A DNA stretch of 64,000 nucleotides. It comes from Hyphomonas oceanitis SCH89 (lineage in GTDB: Bacteria; Pseudomonadota; Alphaproteobacteria; Caulobacterales; Hyphomonadaceae). The notes beneath the pieces were generated by a model. The model had not been told where the DNA came from. It did not search any database and was given only the letters and a program-made list of their open reading frames with translations. The stretch is from contig NZ_ARYL01000001.1 of NCBI RefSeq assembly GCF_000685295.1, forward strand, positions 248,001-312,000, given 5' to 3'. Within the stretch, counting starts at the first letter, position 1. Each line of letters starts with the position of its first letter. Position numbers and translations under genes: made by a program. This document shows positions 46,309-54,443 of this stretch, one piece after another.

Positions 46309-47795
46309 GCGGCGCCTGCGGCGGGACGTTTCGGGCTCGTCCAGCGGATGGCCAGCATGCGCAGGGATTCAGCGTCCAGCGGCTTGGCCACGACCTTGTC
46401 AGCGCCCGCAGCCACGGCGCGACGCTCGATATCGGAATTCACCTCGGCGGAAACCGCAATGATCGGCACGCGTGAGCCCCCTGCCCTTAGCTGGCGCATG
46501 GCCTCGAAGCCATCCATCACGGGCATACGCAGATCCATCAGGATGAGTGCGGGGTTCATATTGCCTGCGGCCTCCAGTGCCTCACTGCCTGTAGACGCGA
46601 CTGTGACGGTAAATCCCGCCGATTCCAAGGCGCGGCGTGCAATCAGCGCGTTGACCGGGTTGTCATCCGCAATCAGGACGTGGCCGGCGCCGGTCTGCGC
46701 CTCTTCCTCTTCATGCGCCTCGCCGCCTGCGCGCACGAGAAAGATACGTTCCGCCAGAGATGATGTGCGTAGCGGGCGCACGAGCCAGCCGACGCAGCCC
46801 AGCAAGCGAAACCGTGGCAGCGCGCCACGGTCTTCCGGTCGCAGGACGACCAGCGCAGGCGCCATTTTGGCATAGGCCCGAACGGTCGCTTCCGGCAGGT
46901 CGGCGCCGATCAGCATGACATCAACGCCTTCCGGCAGCTGGCCGCGTGACGGATCAACGAGGATTGGTGCGGCGTTGACCTCCTCAAGCGCAGCGGCAAT
47001 GGAAAGGCTCGTGACAAGCGGCAGGCCAACAAGACCCACACGGCCACCGAGGTTCACATGGGTCGCATCGGGATCCACACCGGTGCGCGCAAGCGGCAGG
47101 AAAACAGAGAACGCCGTGCCCACGCCCGGCAGGCTGTGCACATCGATGCGGCCGCCCAGCAGATCTGTCAGACGCTTGGTGATGGCAAGGCCAAGGCCGA
47201 CGCCGCCATCCTTGTAGGCATCCGCGCGGCCAGCCTGGTGGAAGGCCTCGAACAGGTGCGCGAGATCGTCCTTTGCGATGCCGGGGCCGGTGTCGATGAT
47301 GCGGAATTCGAGTCCGTTCTCGAGGGCCGTTATGTCCAGAAGGACGCCGCCCTTCTCCGTAAACTTCAGCGCATTACCGACCAGGTTGAACAGGATCTGC
47401 CGGATGCGGCCCGAGTCGCCCGAATAGGTCGGCATGGGCAGTTGCGATTTGCGGGTGGCCAGGTCGAGCCCGGCGGCATGAGCGCGGGGGCTCAGCAATT
47501 CGATTACTTCACGGCCGAGCTGGGCGGGGCAGAAGCTTTCGGCTTCCAGCTCCACGGCGGAAGCATCGAGCCGGGCATAGTCGAGCACATTGTTCAGGAG
47601 TTCGAGCAGGCGGGCGCCGCTTTGCTTGATGACTTCGGCATATTCGCGCTGGGAGGGCTGGAGATCGGTTTCAAGCAGCAGCGACACGGTACCGAGAATG
47701 CCGTTGAGGGGCGTGCGAATCTCGTGGCTCGCCGTGGCGAGGAAGGTTTCCTCGGGCGAAGGGGACGATTTGGGCGTGTCGGATGCGTCAGTCAT
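46305..47795 (-). CDS. Soluble hybrid histidine kinase/response regulator
   Basis: 496 residues from ATG 47795. HisKA (SHEIRTPLNGI, phospho-His24), HATPase_c (N box LFNLVGNALKF; DTGPGIAKDD; GGVGLGLAITKRL), then a middle region of about 110 residues that looks like a receiver fold without the phosphoacceptor Asp pattern, then a true receiver (LILMDLRMPVMDG). No membrane or sensor domain, so it is cytoplasmic. The upstream sequence lacks a ribosome site; a TTG at 47816 is an alternative start. Confidence 0.9.
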   Translation of the reverse strand: MTDASDTPKSSPSPEETFLATASHEIRTPLNGILGTVSLLLETDLQPSQREYAEVIKQSGARLLELLNNVLDYARLDASAVELEAESFCPAQLGREVIELLSPRAHAAGLDLATRKSQLPMPTYSGDSGRIRQILFNLVGNALKFTEKGGVLLDITALENGLEFRIIDTGPGIAKDDLAHLFEAFHQAGRADAYKDGGVGLGLAITKRLTDLLGGRIDVHSLPGVGTAFSVFLPLARTGVDPDATHVNLGGRVGLVGLPLVTSLSIAAALEEVNAAPILVDPSRGQLPEGVDVMLIGADLPEATVRAYAKMAPALVVLRPEDRGALPRFRLLGCVGWLVRPLRTSSLAERIFLVRAGGEAHEEEEAQTGAGHVLIADDNPVNALIARRALESAGFTVTVASTGSEALEAAGNMNPALILMDLRMPVMDGFEAMRQLRAGGSRVPIIAVSAEVNSDIERRAVAAGADKVVAKPLDAESLRMLAIRWTSPKRPAAGAA

Positions 47796-47840
47796 AGGGA
47801 GGAACCCTAGGTTCAAGGCTTTAGCATTCGTTTAATGCGC

Positions 47841-49388
47841 CTAGCGCGCGAGGGCATCGGCCTGGACGCCTTCGGCCTGCCCCGGCGCGCGGCGGCGATA
47901 GGTGAGCGCCTCGGCAATGTGGAGACGGCGCACGCCCGTGGCACCATCGAGATCTGCAATGGTTCGGGCGACTTTGAGGACGCGGTGATAGCCGCGCGCG
48001 GTGAGCTGGAGCTTGACAGCGGCATCGGCAAGCAGGGCCGCGCCGGGGGCATCGGGCGCGGCGAGGCGCTCAATGTCGCCGGTGGGCGCATCGGCATTGA
48101 CGGGGCGGCGTTTGTCGCTGGTGATCTCGCCGAAGCGTTCCGTCTGGATATCGCGCGCCTTCCGGACGCGGGCCTTGACCTCAGCCGTGCCTTCGGCGGC
48201 GGGCGGCAAAGCCAGATCGACGGCCGTAACGGGGGGCGTGTCATAGTAGAGATCGATGCGATCAAGGAACGGACCGGATAGGCGCGACTGGTAGGTTTGG
48301 GCACATTTCGGCCCATTCGTGCAGGCCGCTGCGCCCGGGCCGCCCCCGCAGCGGCAAGGGTTCATGGCGGCGACGAGCTGGAAGCGGGCGGGATAGCGCA
48401 CATGGCGATTGGCGCGGGCGACGACGGCTTCGCCCTCCTCCAGTGGCTGGCGGAGGCTGTCGAGCACATGGGCCGGAAATTCGGGCAGTTCGTCGAGGAA
48501 GAGGATGCCGTGATGGGCGAGCGAAACCTCGCCGGGCTTGGCCTTGATGCCGCCGCCGACAAGGGCGGCCATGGAGGCCGAATGGTGCGGCGCGCGGAAG
48601 GGCCTTGTGCGCGAGAGGCGCCCGCGTTCGAGGAGGCCCGCGATGGACTGGATCTGCGAGACTTCCAGCAGTTCGCGCGCCGAGAGCGGCGGCAGGAGGC
48701 CCGGCAGGCGCTGCGCGAGCATGGACTTCCCGGACCCCGGCGGGCCGCAGAAGAGGAGGTTGTGCCCCCCCGCAGCGGCAATTTCGAGGACGCGTTTGGC
48801 CCCTTCCTGGCCCTTTACGTCCCGCAGGTCGGGCCCGGCAGGCGGCTCGGCCAGCACACCGGCGGCGGGCGGGCCGATGACGGCGCGGCCGGTGAAATGA
48901 TTGATCAGGGCGATAAGGCTCGGCGCGGCGAGGACGCTGCCGCCGGCCCAGGCGGCTTCCCCGCCGCAGGGGGCCGGGCAGATCAGTTTCAGGTCCAGCG
49001 CCTCGGCGGCCATGGCGGCGGGCAGCACGCCGAGCGTTTCGCCGAGGCGTCCATCGAGCGACAGTTCGCCTATGGCCGCGTGGCCTTCCAGCATGTCGGG
49101 CGGGATGACGCCCATGATGGCCAGTATGGAGAGCGCAATGGCGAGATCGTAATGACTGCCCTCCTTGGGCAGGTCTGCCGGAGCGAGATTTACGATGACG
49201 CGCTTGGGCGGCATGGCGAGGCCCAGCGCGGCCAACGCCGCGCGCACCCGCTCGCGGCTCTCGGTCACCGCCTTGTCGCCAAGGCCGACAATGTTGAAGG
49301 CCGGCTGGCCGCCCGTCAGCTGAACCTGCACATCGACAGGCTGCGCCTCAACGCCCTCGAACGCGAATGTCGTGATGCGGCAAACCAT
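47841..49388 (-). CDS. YifB/ComM-family AAA+ ATPase (Mg-chelatase-like)
   Basis: 515 residues: N-terminal Lon-protease-like ChlI domain (VQLTGGQPAFNIVGLGDKAV), AAA+ core with Walker A GPPGSGKSM and Walker B ILFLDELPEF, and Mg_chelatase C-terminal domain (LQLTARGYHRVLKVARTIADL). ComM homologues are branch-migration helicases used in natural transformation. A zinc-type CRCGGG segment lies near the arginine-finger region. Confidence 0.95.
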   Translation of the reverse strand: MVCRITTFAFEGVEAQPVDVQVQLTGGQPAFNIVGLGDKAVTESRERVRAALAALGLAMPPKRVIVNLAPADLPKEGSHYDLAIALSILAIMGVIPPDMLEGHAAIGELSLDGRLGETLGVLPAAMAAEALDLKLICPAPCGGEAAWAGGSVLAAPSLIALINHFTGRAVIGPPAAGVLAEPPAGPDLRDVKGQEGAKRVLEIAAAGGHNLLFCGPPGSGKSMLAQRLPGLLPPLSARELLEVSQIQSIAGLLERGRLSRTRPFRAPHHSASMAALVGGGIKAKPGEVSLAHHGILFLDELPEFPAHVLDSLRQPLEEGEAVVARANRHVRYPARFQLVAAMNPCRCGGGPGAAACTNGPKCAQTYQSRLSGPFLDRIDLYYDTPPVTAVDLALPPAAEGTAEVKARVRKARDIQTERFGEITSDKRRPVNADAPTGDIERLAAPDAPGAALLADAAVKLQLTARGYHRVLKVARTIADLDGATGVRRLHIAEALTYRRRAPGQAEGVQADALAR

Positions 49389-49459
49389 GTGCGCCTTTCC
49401 CCGTCAGCGGGAAAAGCGTTAACACACGTTAACGAACAAAGGAAGAACGAATTTGGGGC

Positions 49460-49542
49460 GTAGGGTGCATGCACGCCAAAGGCTGCAATGCACATTTCAC
49501 GTGGCAGAGGCGGTGCATTGCGCTGCGCTTAATACACCCTAC
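49460..49542. repeat. Nested inverted-repeat element (GTAGGGTG...CACCCTAC)
   Basis: Outer arms GTAGGGTGCAT (49460-49470) and ATACACCCTAC (49532-49542) match with one mismatch. Inner arms GCAATGCAC (49485-49493) and GTGCATTGC (49513-49521) are perfect. The whole 83-bp stretch can fold into one long cruciform. Similar GTAGGGTG-ended palindromic intergenic repeats are widespread in bacteria, so this is probably one copy of a dispersed repeat. No second copy was noticed in the window. Confidence 0.6.
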
Positions 49543-49621
49543 AGAGATGCAAAACATTGCTCCAATAAGGCATTCAACCAAACAGCACCCAAAGCCGGAC
49601 AGAGCGCCCGAAGAAGCGATA

Positions 49622-50563
49622 TCAACGCGAGGCGGCAGGAACCGGGATCGTCGATTCCGGCAGGTCCATGACGAAGGCTGCGCCTGTCGCGAAGCCAGAC
49701 AGGATCCGGTAGGCCAGAACACCCTCCTTCAATGCGAGAATTTCGATTTCGGCACCATCGTATTTGATCCTTGTCGGGAAGGCCTGATCGGCCTTGATGA
49801 CAACCGGATCGGCTTGAATGGGCACCGGCTGATCGCCCGACAAATAGACTGGCTTGATTTGCGCCCCGTCTTCAGTGGACAGGAACCTCAACGCGATATT
49901 CGGCATGCCGGACTTTTCCGAAACCGTGGACTCAATTGCCCGAAACCGCGCAGGTTCGGAAACCTCGTAGGTCAGCTGCGGATCCCACCTAAAGAGCTTC
50001 TGGTAGGGTCCGGACGCTGCGGAGACGCCGATATTGTCTGACACAAAGAAAAAGACCGACGATGACCGCGCGCCAAGATCCTGTGCGACTTTGGACAGGT
50101 CAATCTTGCCGGCGATCTTCTCAAGCACAAAGCACACCTTGCCCGACCCCTTGGCGCCCGGATTCAATCTCGGTGTCCACTCCGCCGGGCGATCGAACGA
50201 ACAGGCGACCAAGGCGTTTTCCTTTCCGACGCTGACGGCCGGATAAAAGGTCAGACCTTCTGTCAGTTCGACTGAGCGCGCCTGGACAGCCAGGCTGACA
50301 TCGCCGGTCGGCGTAACGGTATTCTCGAGGACCATGACCGCGACGCTCTGTACTAATTGGCGCAGGATGACCTCGCCCGACTTTGCTGTCCTGATTGTCG
50401 ATTCCAGCGGCGCATCCAGATCCGCGATAAGGGATGGGTCGACGGATTGTGTCGCGCCCAAAGGATAGACCTGGTCCGGTGTAAGCGAAACACAAGCGGA
50501 CAAGACGGCACCGGCCAGGCAAAGGCCGATGAAATGAAAAGCATTCGATATGGGATAGGTCAT
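49622..50563 (-). CDS. Hypothetical outer-membrane lipoprotein
   Basis: 313 residues with a signal peptide and lipobox VLSAC (Cys24). The mature part has two cysteines near residues 120 and 145 that may form a disulfide, and a beta-rich repeat-like C-terminus. No family recognised. Its start is directly adjacent to the upstream lipoprotein gene's stop, so the two are one transcript. Confidence 0.75.
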   Translation of the reverse strand: MTYPISNAFHFIGLCLAGAVLSACVSLTPDQVYPLGATQSVDPSLIADLDAPLESTIRTAKSGEVILRQLVQSVAVMVLENTVTPTGDVSLAVQARSVELTEGLTFYPAVSVGKENALVACSFDRPAEWTPRLNPGAKGSGKVCFVLEKIAGKIDLSKVAQDLGARSSSVFFFVSDNIGVSAASGPYQKLFRWDPQLTYEVSEPARFRAIESTVSEKSGMPNIALRFLSTEDGAQIKPVYLSGDQPVPIQADPVVIKADQAFPTRIKYDGAEIEILALKEGVLAYRILSGFATGAAFVMDLPESTIPVPAASR

Positions 50564-51381
50564 CAGTCTGTCTCCCCCGGAACGTCAAGATTTTCTGGCT
50601 TGTTTTCTACATTGGCGATCGCGGCCGCAATGGCGGCCTTGTCCGCATCATCCGGCGGGACATCGCTACCGGCTTGCCGAAGCCGGTTCACAACGATTGT
50701 TCCTGGCTCGGCAACGCTGCACGGCTCGGAGAAAAAGCCGCGAGGGGTCTTCGTCCAATGCGTTTCCAGCGCGGGATAAACGACGCGGGGGGCGCCTTTC
50801 AGGTCGGGATAGTTCTGCCGTGTCTGCTCGAACTGGGCGAGGACATCTGCTTCCGAAAACTTCGCGGACACGCGCGTTACGGTTCCCGGGGGATAGGCAT
50901 CGCGAGACGAGAGGATATTGATCCCGGGCTGGATTTCGAATGTCGCCGCGCCGTCATTCCGGCACAGCGACGCCGTTCCGGAGGAAACGCCGTTGAATGT
51001 ATTCCACGTGACATAGCTGGCCACGTAAGTGCCGGGCTCGACCTTCTTGATCAGAAAATTGATTTCGTCATGGAGCACCCAAAAGGATGACTTTCCCCCT
51101 TCGGGGCGCTTCATCTTGTCGCCAACTCCCCAGACGGCGAAGCCCAAAGTGACTTCGTCACCCACGAATTCACGCTTGTCCTCCGTCAGGCGCTGAAACT
51201 GATATCCGCCAGCGGTGGCAATCGGGCCGATGGCGAAAATCAGTATTGCCTCATCCGCCGCATTGCTGGTGATTGCCGCCTGTCCGGGAGCGCTTTCATC
51301 CAGCCCAAGGCCGATATTTGTAGGCGCCGTTGCACACCCGGCCAGCAAAACTGCCAAGGCGAAACCCACAATTGTTCTCAT
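50563..51381 (-). CDS. Hypothetical lipoprotein, first gene of a pair
   Basis: 272 residues, lipobox LLAGC (Cys16). Beta-rich (FWVLHDEINFLIKKVEPGTYVASY), resembling proteins with a DUF2846-like/Ig-type fold that export an outer-membrane-anchored domain. Stop and next start overlap by one base. Both proteins may interact at the envelope. Function unknown. Confidence 0.75.
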   Translation of the reverse strand: MRTIVGFALAVLLAGCATAPTNIGLGLDESAPGQAAITSNAADEAILIFAIGPIATAGGYQFQRLTEDKREFVGDEVTLGFAVWGVGDKMKRPEGGKSSFWVLHDEINFLIKKVEPGTYVASYVTWNTFNGVSSGTASLCRNDGAATFEIQPGINILSSRDAYPPGTVTRVSAKFSEADVLAQFEQTRQNYPDLKGAPRVVYPALETHWTKTPRGFFSEPCSVAEPGTIVVNRLRQAGSDVPPDDADKAAIAAAIANVENKPENLDVPGETD

Positions 51382-51847
51382 GATGACCCCTCTTCACGCC
51401 TCCCAGGTAAAGCCCGGCACTGATCTACCCAAATCAACATGCCGCGCATTTAGCTAACGCCTCAGCCGAGAAAACGCGCAAGATGTTTCTTGCTCCAGTC
51501 CGATTTAATTCCAACACGGACCTCGCCGGTGAAACCCAGCACCAAAAGCCGGACAGGGCGCTGCCCTTCCGGTTTTGCTTTGCTTGCAAGGTCCTTGCGG
51601 ATGGGCGGCGGCGCCGCCTGGGGCAAGGCTGGTAGTTCAAGTGTAATTGGATGGTGTTGCGCCCTGCCGTGCACAGCTGGTCGCCGTCCCATCCGCGCGG
51701 GGCAGGCAAAATGCCCCGGACCCTGTCGCCCGAGGGGATCCGGCGACGGATGAAAGTATAGGCGCATTGTGGCGGGGGCGGAGAGACGCGGGCGATTTTG
51801 CCGGAGGCGCAGCAGGTTGCAGCGCGGATTGTGTGGGAGAGGCGGCT
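51382..51847. other. Gap between lipoprotein gene and dusA
   Basis: No gene is supported here. A minus-strand frame at 51462-51767 (101 residues, Pro/Arg-rich, no ribosome site) is the best candidate, but it has no recognisable domain. The segment 51382-51461 is probably the promoter of the lipoprotein pair. Confidence 0.4.
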
Positions 51848-52849
51848 TCAGACTTCGGTGAGATTGACCGCATGCCCCGTGATCGCTTCGACGGCAGCGT
51901 CGAGCACGTCGAGCCCTGCGCCGGGCTTGGGCGCGCGCTCTGACAGGACACGGCGCCAGGCGCGGGCCCCGGGCTGGCCATTGAACAGGCCAAGCATGTG
52001 GCGCGTCATGGCGTGGAGGCCTGTGCCGCGTTCGAGCTGGTCGGCCATATAGGGCATATAGGCGATGATCGCGTCATGGGCCGAGACAATCGGGGCGCCT
52101 GCCCAGCCGAAAGCTGCGTCGACCTCGCCCAGCAGTGACGGGTTCTGGTAGGCCGCGCGGCCGAGCATGACGCCATCGAAGACTTTCAGGTGGGTGCGGC
52201 ATTCCTCGATCGTGGTGATGCCGCCATTCAGCGTGATGGAAAGGTGCGGGCGCTCTGCTTTCAGGTCTGCGACGAGGCCATAGTCGAGCGGGGGGATGTC
52301 GCGGTTTTCCTTGGGGCTGAGGCCTTTCAGCCAGGCCTTGCGGGCATGGACGGTGAAATGCGTGCAGCCCCCGGCGGAGACCTTGTCGATGAAGGTGAAG
52401 AGGGTTTCGCGGGCGGGCATGTCGTCGATGGCGATGCGGCATTTGACGGTGATGGGCAGGTCTGGCTCGGCTGCGCGCATGGCAGCGACGCAGTCTGCCA
52501 CGAGGTCAGGCTCTGCCATGAGGCAGGCGCCGAAGCTGCCGGACTGGACGCGCGAGGAGGGGCAGCCGCAATTGAGGTTGATCTCTTCATAGCCCCAGCT
52601 GGCGCCGATGCTGGTGGCGCGTGCCAGTTTGGCTGGGTCAGAGCCGCCGAGCTGGAGCGCGGTGGGGTGGTTGTTGGGGTCCTGACGCAGCAGGCGGTCG
52701 GGGTCGCCATGGATGACGGCGTCGGCGGTGACCATCTCGGAATAGAGCAGCGCACTTTTCGTCAGGCAGCGATGGAAGGCGCGGCAATGCGCGTCGGTCC
52801 AGTCCATCATAGGTGCGACAGAAAATCTATGTACTTGATTTTTATTCAT
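51848..52849 (-). CDS. dusA: tRNA-dihydrouridine synthase A
   Basis: 333 residues, TIM barrel with FMN (RFSVAPMMDWTDAHCR; LNCGCPSSRVQSGSFGA; ITVKCRIAIDD; LNGGITT). It reduces uridine 20/20a in tRNA. Codons 1-13 (MNKNQVHRFSVAP) are AT-rich while the rest is GC-rich, showing that the 5' end was replaced when a mobile element integrated. The reading frame is intact, so the element restores the gene, as known for dusA insertions. Confidence 0.96.
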   Translation of the reverse strand: MNKNQVHRFSVAPMMDWTDAHCRAFHRCLTKSALLYSEMVTADAVIHGDPDRLLRQDPNNHPTALQLGGSDPAKLARATSIGASWGYEEINLNCGCPSSRVQSGSFGACLMAEPDLVADCVAAMRAAEPDLPITVKCRIAIDDMPARETLFTFIDKVSAGGCTHFTVHARKAWLKGLSPKENRDIPPLDYGLVADLKAERPHLSITLNGGITTIEECRTHLKVFDGVMLGRAAYQNPSLLGEVDAAFGWAGAPIVSAHDAIIAYMPYMADQLERGTGLHAMTRHMLGLFNGQPGARAWRRVLSERAPKPGAGLDVLDAAVEAITGHAVNLTEV

Positions 52850-52850
52850 T
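52790..52850. repeat. Probable attL: integration junction at the dusA 5' end
   Basis: Codon usage of dusA changes sharply near 52810 between codons 13 and 16 (AT-rich on the element side). The segment around GTCCAGTCCATCATAGGTGC (52799-52818) is the conserved dusA sequence where phages and genomic islands recombine. The second copy (attR) must lie beyond the window. Confidence 0.65.
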
Positions 52851-52882
52851 TTTTCAGTAGTTTCAAAGGACTATAACGAGAA

Positions 52883-52958
52883 CGTGTGCAATTCGTGTGC
52901 ACTGATTTGCACGCGTTTGTACCGGTTTTGATCCCTCTGTGCACACGGAGCGCACACG
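52883..52958. promoter_or_regulatory. Cluster of CGTGTGCA-type repeats upstream of the integrase
   Basis: CGTGTGCA at 52883 and 52894 (11-bp phasing), TGCACG at 52908, TGTGCACACG at 52938 and GCACACG at 52952 in inverse orientation. All lie between the att junction and the integrase ATG. They may be arm-type integrase sites or a repressor operator array. Confidence 0.5.
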
Positions 52959-52960
52959 AA

Positions 52961-54019
52961 ATGTCGTCAATCACGAAGCTTCCTTCCGGCAATTGGCGGG
53001 CACAGGTCCGCCGCAAAGGACGGTATGTCTCCCAGTCATTCCTGCGCCGCAAGGACGCCGAAGAATGGGCACTCAAAATGGAGCGCCGGGTGGACCGTGG
53101 AGAAAGCGTCTCCAAGCACCGCCCGGACCTTATAAACACGGTTGCCGATCTCGTCGATCTCCACATTGCCGACATGCTGGATGTACGCAAACCGCTGCGC
53201 CGTTCGAAGGCATACTCCCTGAACAAGCTGAGAGACGATATCGGCCACTTACGCCTTAACCAGATTGAGCGAGAGAGGATCATCGAGTTCGCAAGGGATC
53301 GCCGGAGCGAAGGTGCCGGCCCCGTCACCATTGCCATGGACATCTCCTACCTGAAGACCATCATGCTGCATGCGACCGCTGTTCACGGCGTGCCCCTTCA
53401 AGTCGAACAAGTTGATCTTGCGCGGGTGGCTCTCTTCCGGCTCGGCCTTGTCGGAAAGGGCCGTGAGCGTGACCGGCGCCCGACACAGGAAGAACTCGAC
53501 CAACTCATTGCTCACTTCGAATCCAATGAACGCCTGAAGTCACCCATGGCCCGGATCGTAAAGTTCGCGATCGCTACCGCGATGCGCCAGTCAGAAATCT
53601 GCTCAATCGAATGGTCGGACATTGATGAGCGCAAGCGTACGGTTCTTGTCCGCGACCGCAAGGACCCTCGCAACAAGGATGGAAACGACCAGCGTGTGCC
53701 GCTTGTCGACCTGGCGGGATATGACGCGTGGGCATTGCTTGCAGAACAGCGCGCATCCCGGCCCACCAAGGGCCGGATATTCCCATACAATCCGCGTTCG
53801 ATTGGCACAGCGTTCCGCCGCGCCTGCCAGGAACTAGAGATTGAAGACCTGCACTTTCACGATCTTCGACATGAAGGGACCAGCCGACTGTTCGAAGCGG
53901 GTCTCCAGATCGAACAGGTTGCGCTCGTGACAGGCCACAAGGACTGGAAAATGCTGAAGCGATACACCCATCTCAGTGCGGACATGATCGTCAATTTTGC
54001 GCGCGGCCGGAGTGCCTAA
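52961..54019 (+). CDS. int: Tyrosine recombinase/integrase
   Basis: 352 residues from ATG 52961 (GGAG 52947-52950). Arm-binding and core-binding domains occupy about 1-165; catalytic domain has Arg209 (ATAMRQSEICSIEW), Lys234, HDLR (H300, R303), His326 (TGHKDWKMLKRY) and Tyr335. All active residues are intact, so it is likely functional. It recombines the element into dusA, whose 5' end lies just to the left. Confidence 0.95.
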   Translation: MSSITKLPSGNWRAQVRRKGRYVSQSFLRRKDAEEWALKMERRVDRGESVSKHRPDLINTVADLVDLHIADMLDVRKPLRRSKAYSLNKLRDDIGHLRLNQIERERIIEFARDRRSEGAGPVTIAMDISYLKTIMLHATAVHGVPLQVEQVDLARVALFRLGLVGKGRERDRRPTQEELDQLIAHFESNERLKSPMARIVKFAIATAMRQSEICSIEWSDIDERKRTVLVRDRKDPRNKDGNDQRVPLVDLAGYDAWALLAEQRASRPTKGRIFPYNPRSIGTAFRRACQELEIEDLHFHDLRHEGTSRLFEAGLQIEQVALVTGHKDWKMLKRYTHLSADMIVNFARGRSA

Positions 54020-54027
54020 TCGCTAAA

Positions 54028-54441
54028 CTAGTCCAGATCGTCATGTTCCAACGGAATGCGATCCGCCAAGGAACCCTGCCCGGATACTTTTCGGGCAACC
54101 TGTTCGATGAAGAAGTCAAACCGGCGCTGCCCGAGCGCATGAGCCGCATCACGGTCCCCTTCCGGAATCGGATCTGTGCGCGTGAGCCAATAGAAGACGT
54201 AATGTGCGAGTGTTTCCATCGTCAGAGTGACGTCTCGCTCAATCTTGCCCTGCCGCGCATCGAAGGCATCCATGCGGCCGATAAGTCGCGCTTCCAGCCC
54301 CCGATCCTCTTCCGGGAACAGGAACTGCTGCAGTGCGGCTTCCAAGATCGCTGTTTTCGTCACGCCTGGACGTTCCGCTGCTGCGCAGAGCGCATCGTTC
54401 AGTTTGGGTGACAGTCTCAGATTGGCGCGCGGTTTGGGCAT
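54028..54441 (-). CDS. CopG/TraY-like conjugation accessory protein
   Basis: 137 residues with an N-terminal ribbon-helix-helix-like region (ANLRLSPKLNDALCAAAERPGVTKTAILEAALQ). Such proteins sit immediately after traG in alphaproteobacterial elements; they may bind the origin of transfer. ATG is 2 bp after the traG stop. In typical ICEs trbB follows, but here the convergent integrase does. Confidence 0.8.
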   Translation of the reverse strand: MPKPRANLRLSPKLNDALCAAAERPGVTKTAILEAALQQFLFPEEDRGLEARLIGRMDAFDARQGKIERDVTLTMETLAHYVFYWLTRTDPIPEGDRDAAHALGQRRFDFFIEQVARKVSGQGSLADRIPLEHDDLD

Positions 54442-54443
54442 AA

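Noticed and set aside
49417-49433. CtrA-like TTAA-N6-TTAA motif
   Set aside because: CtrA boxes have a 7-bp spacer; here the spacing is 6, so it is likely chance.
51462-51767. 101-residue minus-strand frame
   Set aside because: No ribosome site or domain, Pro/Arg-rich; kept only as part of a non-coding gap.
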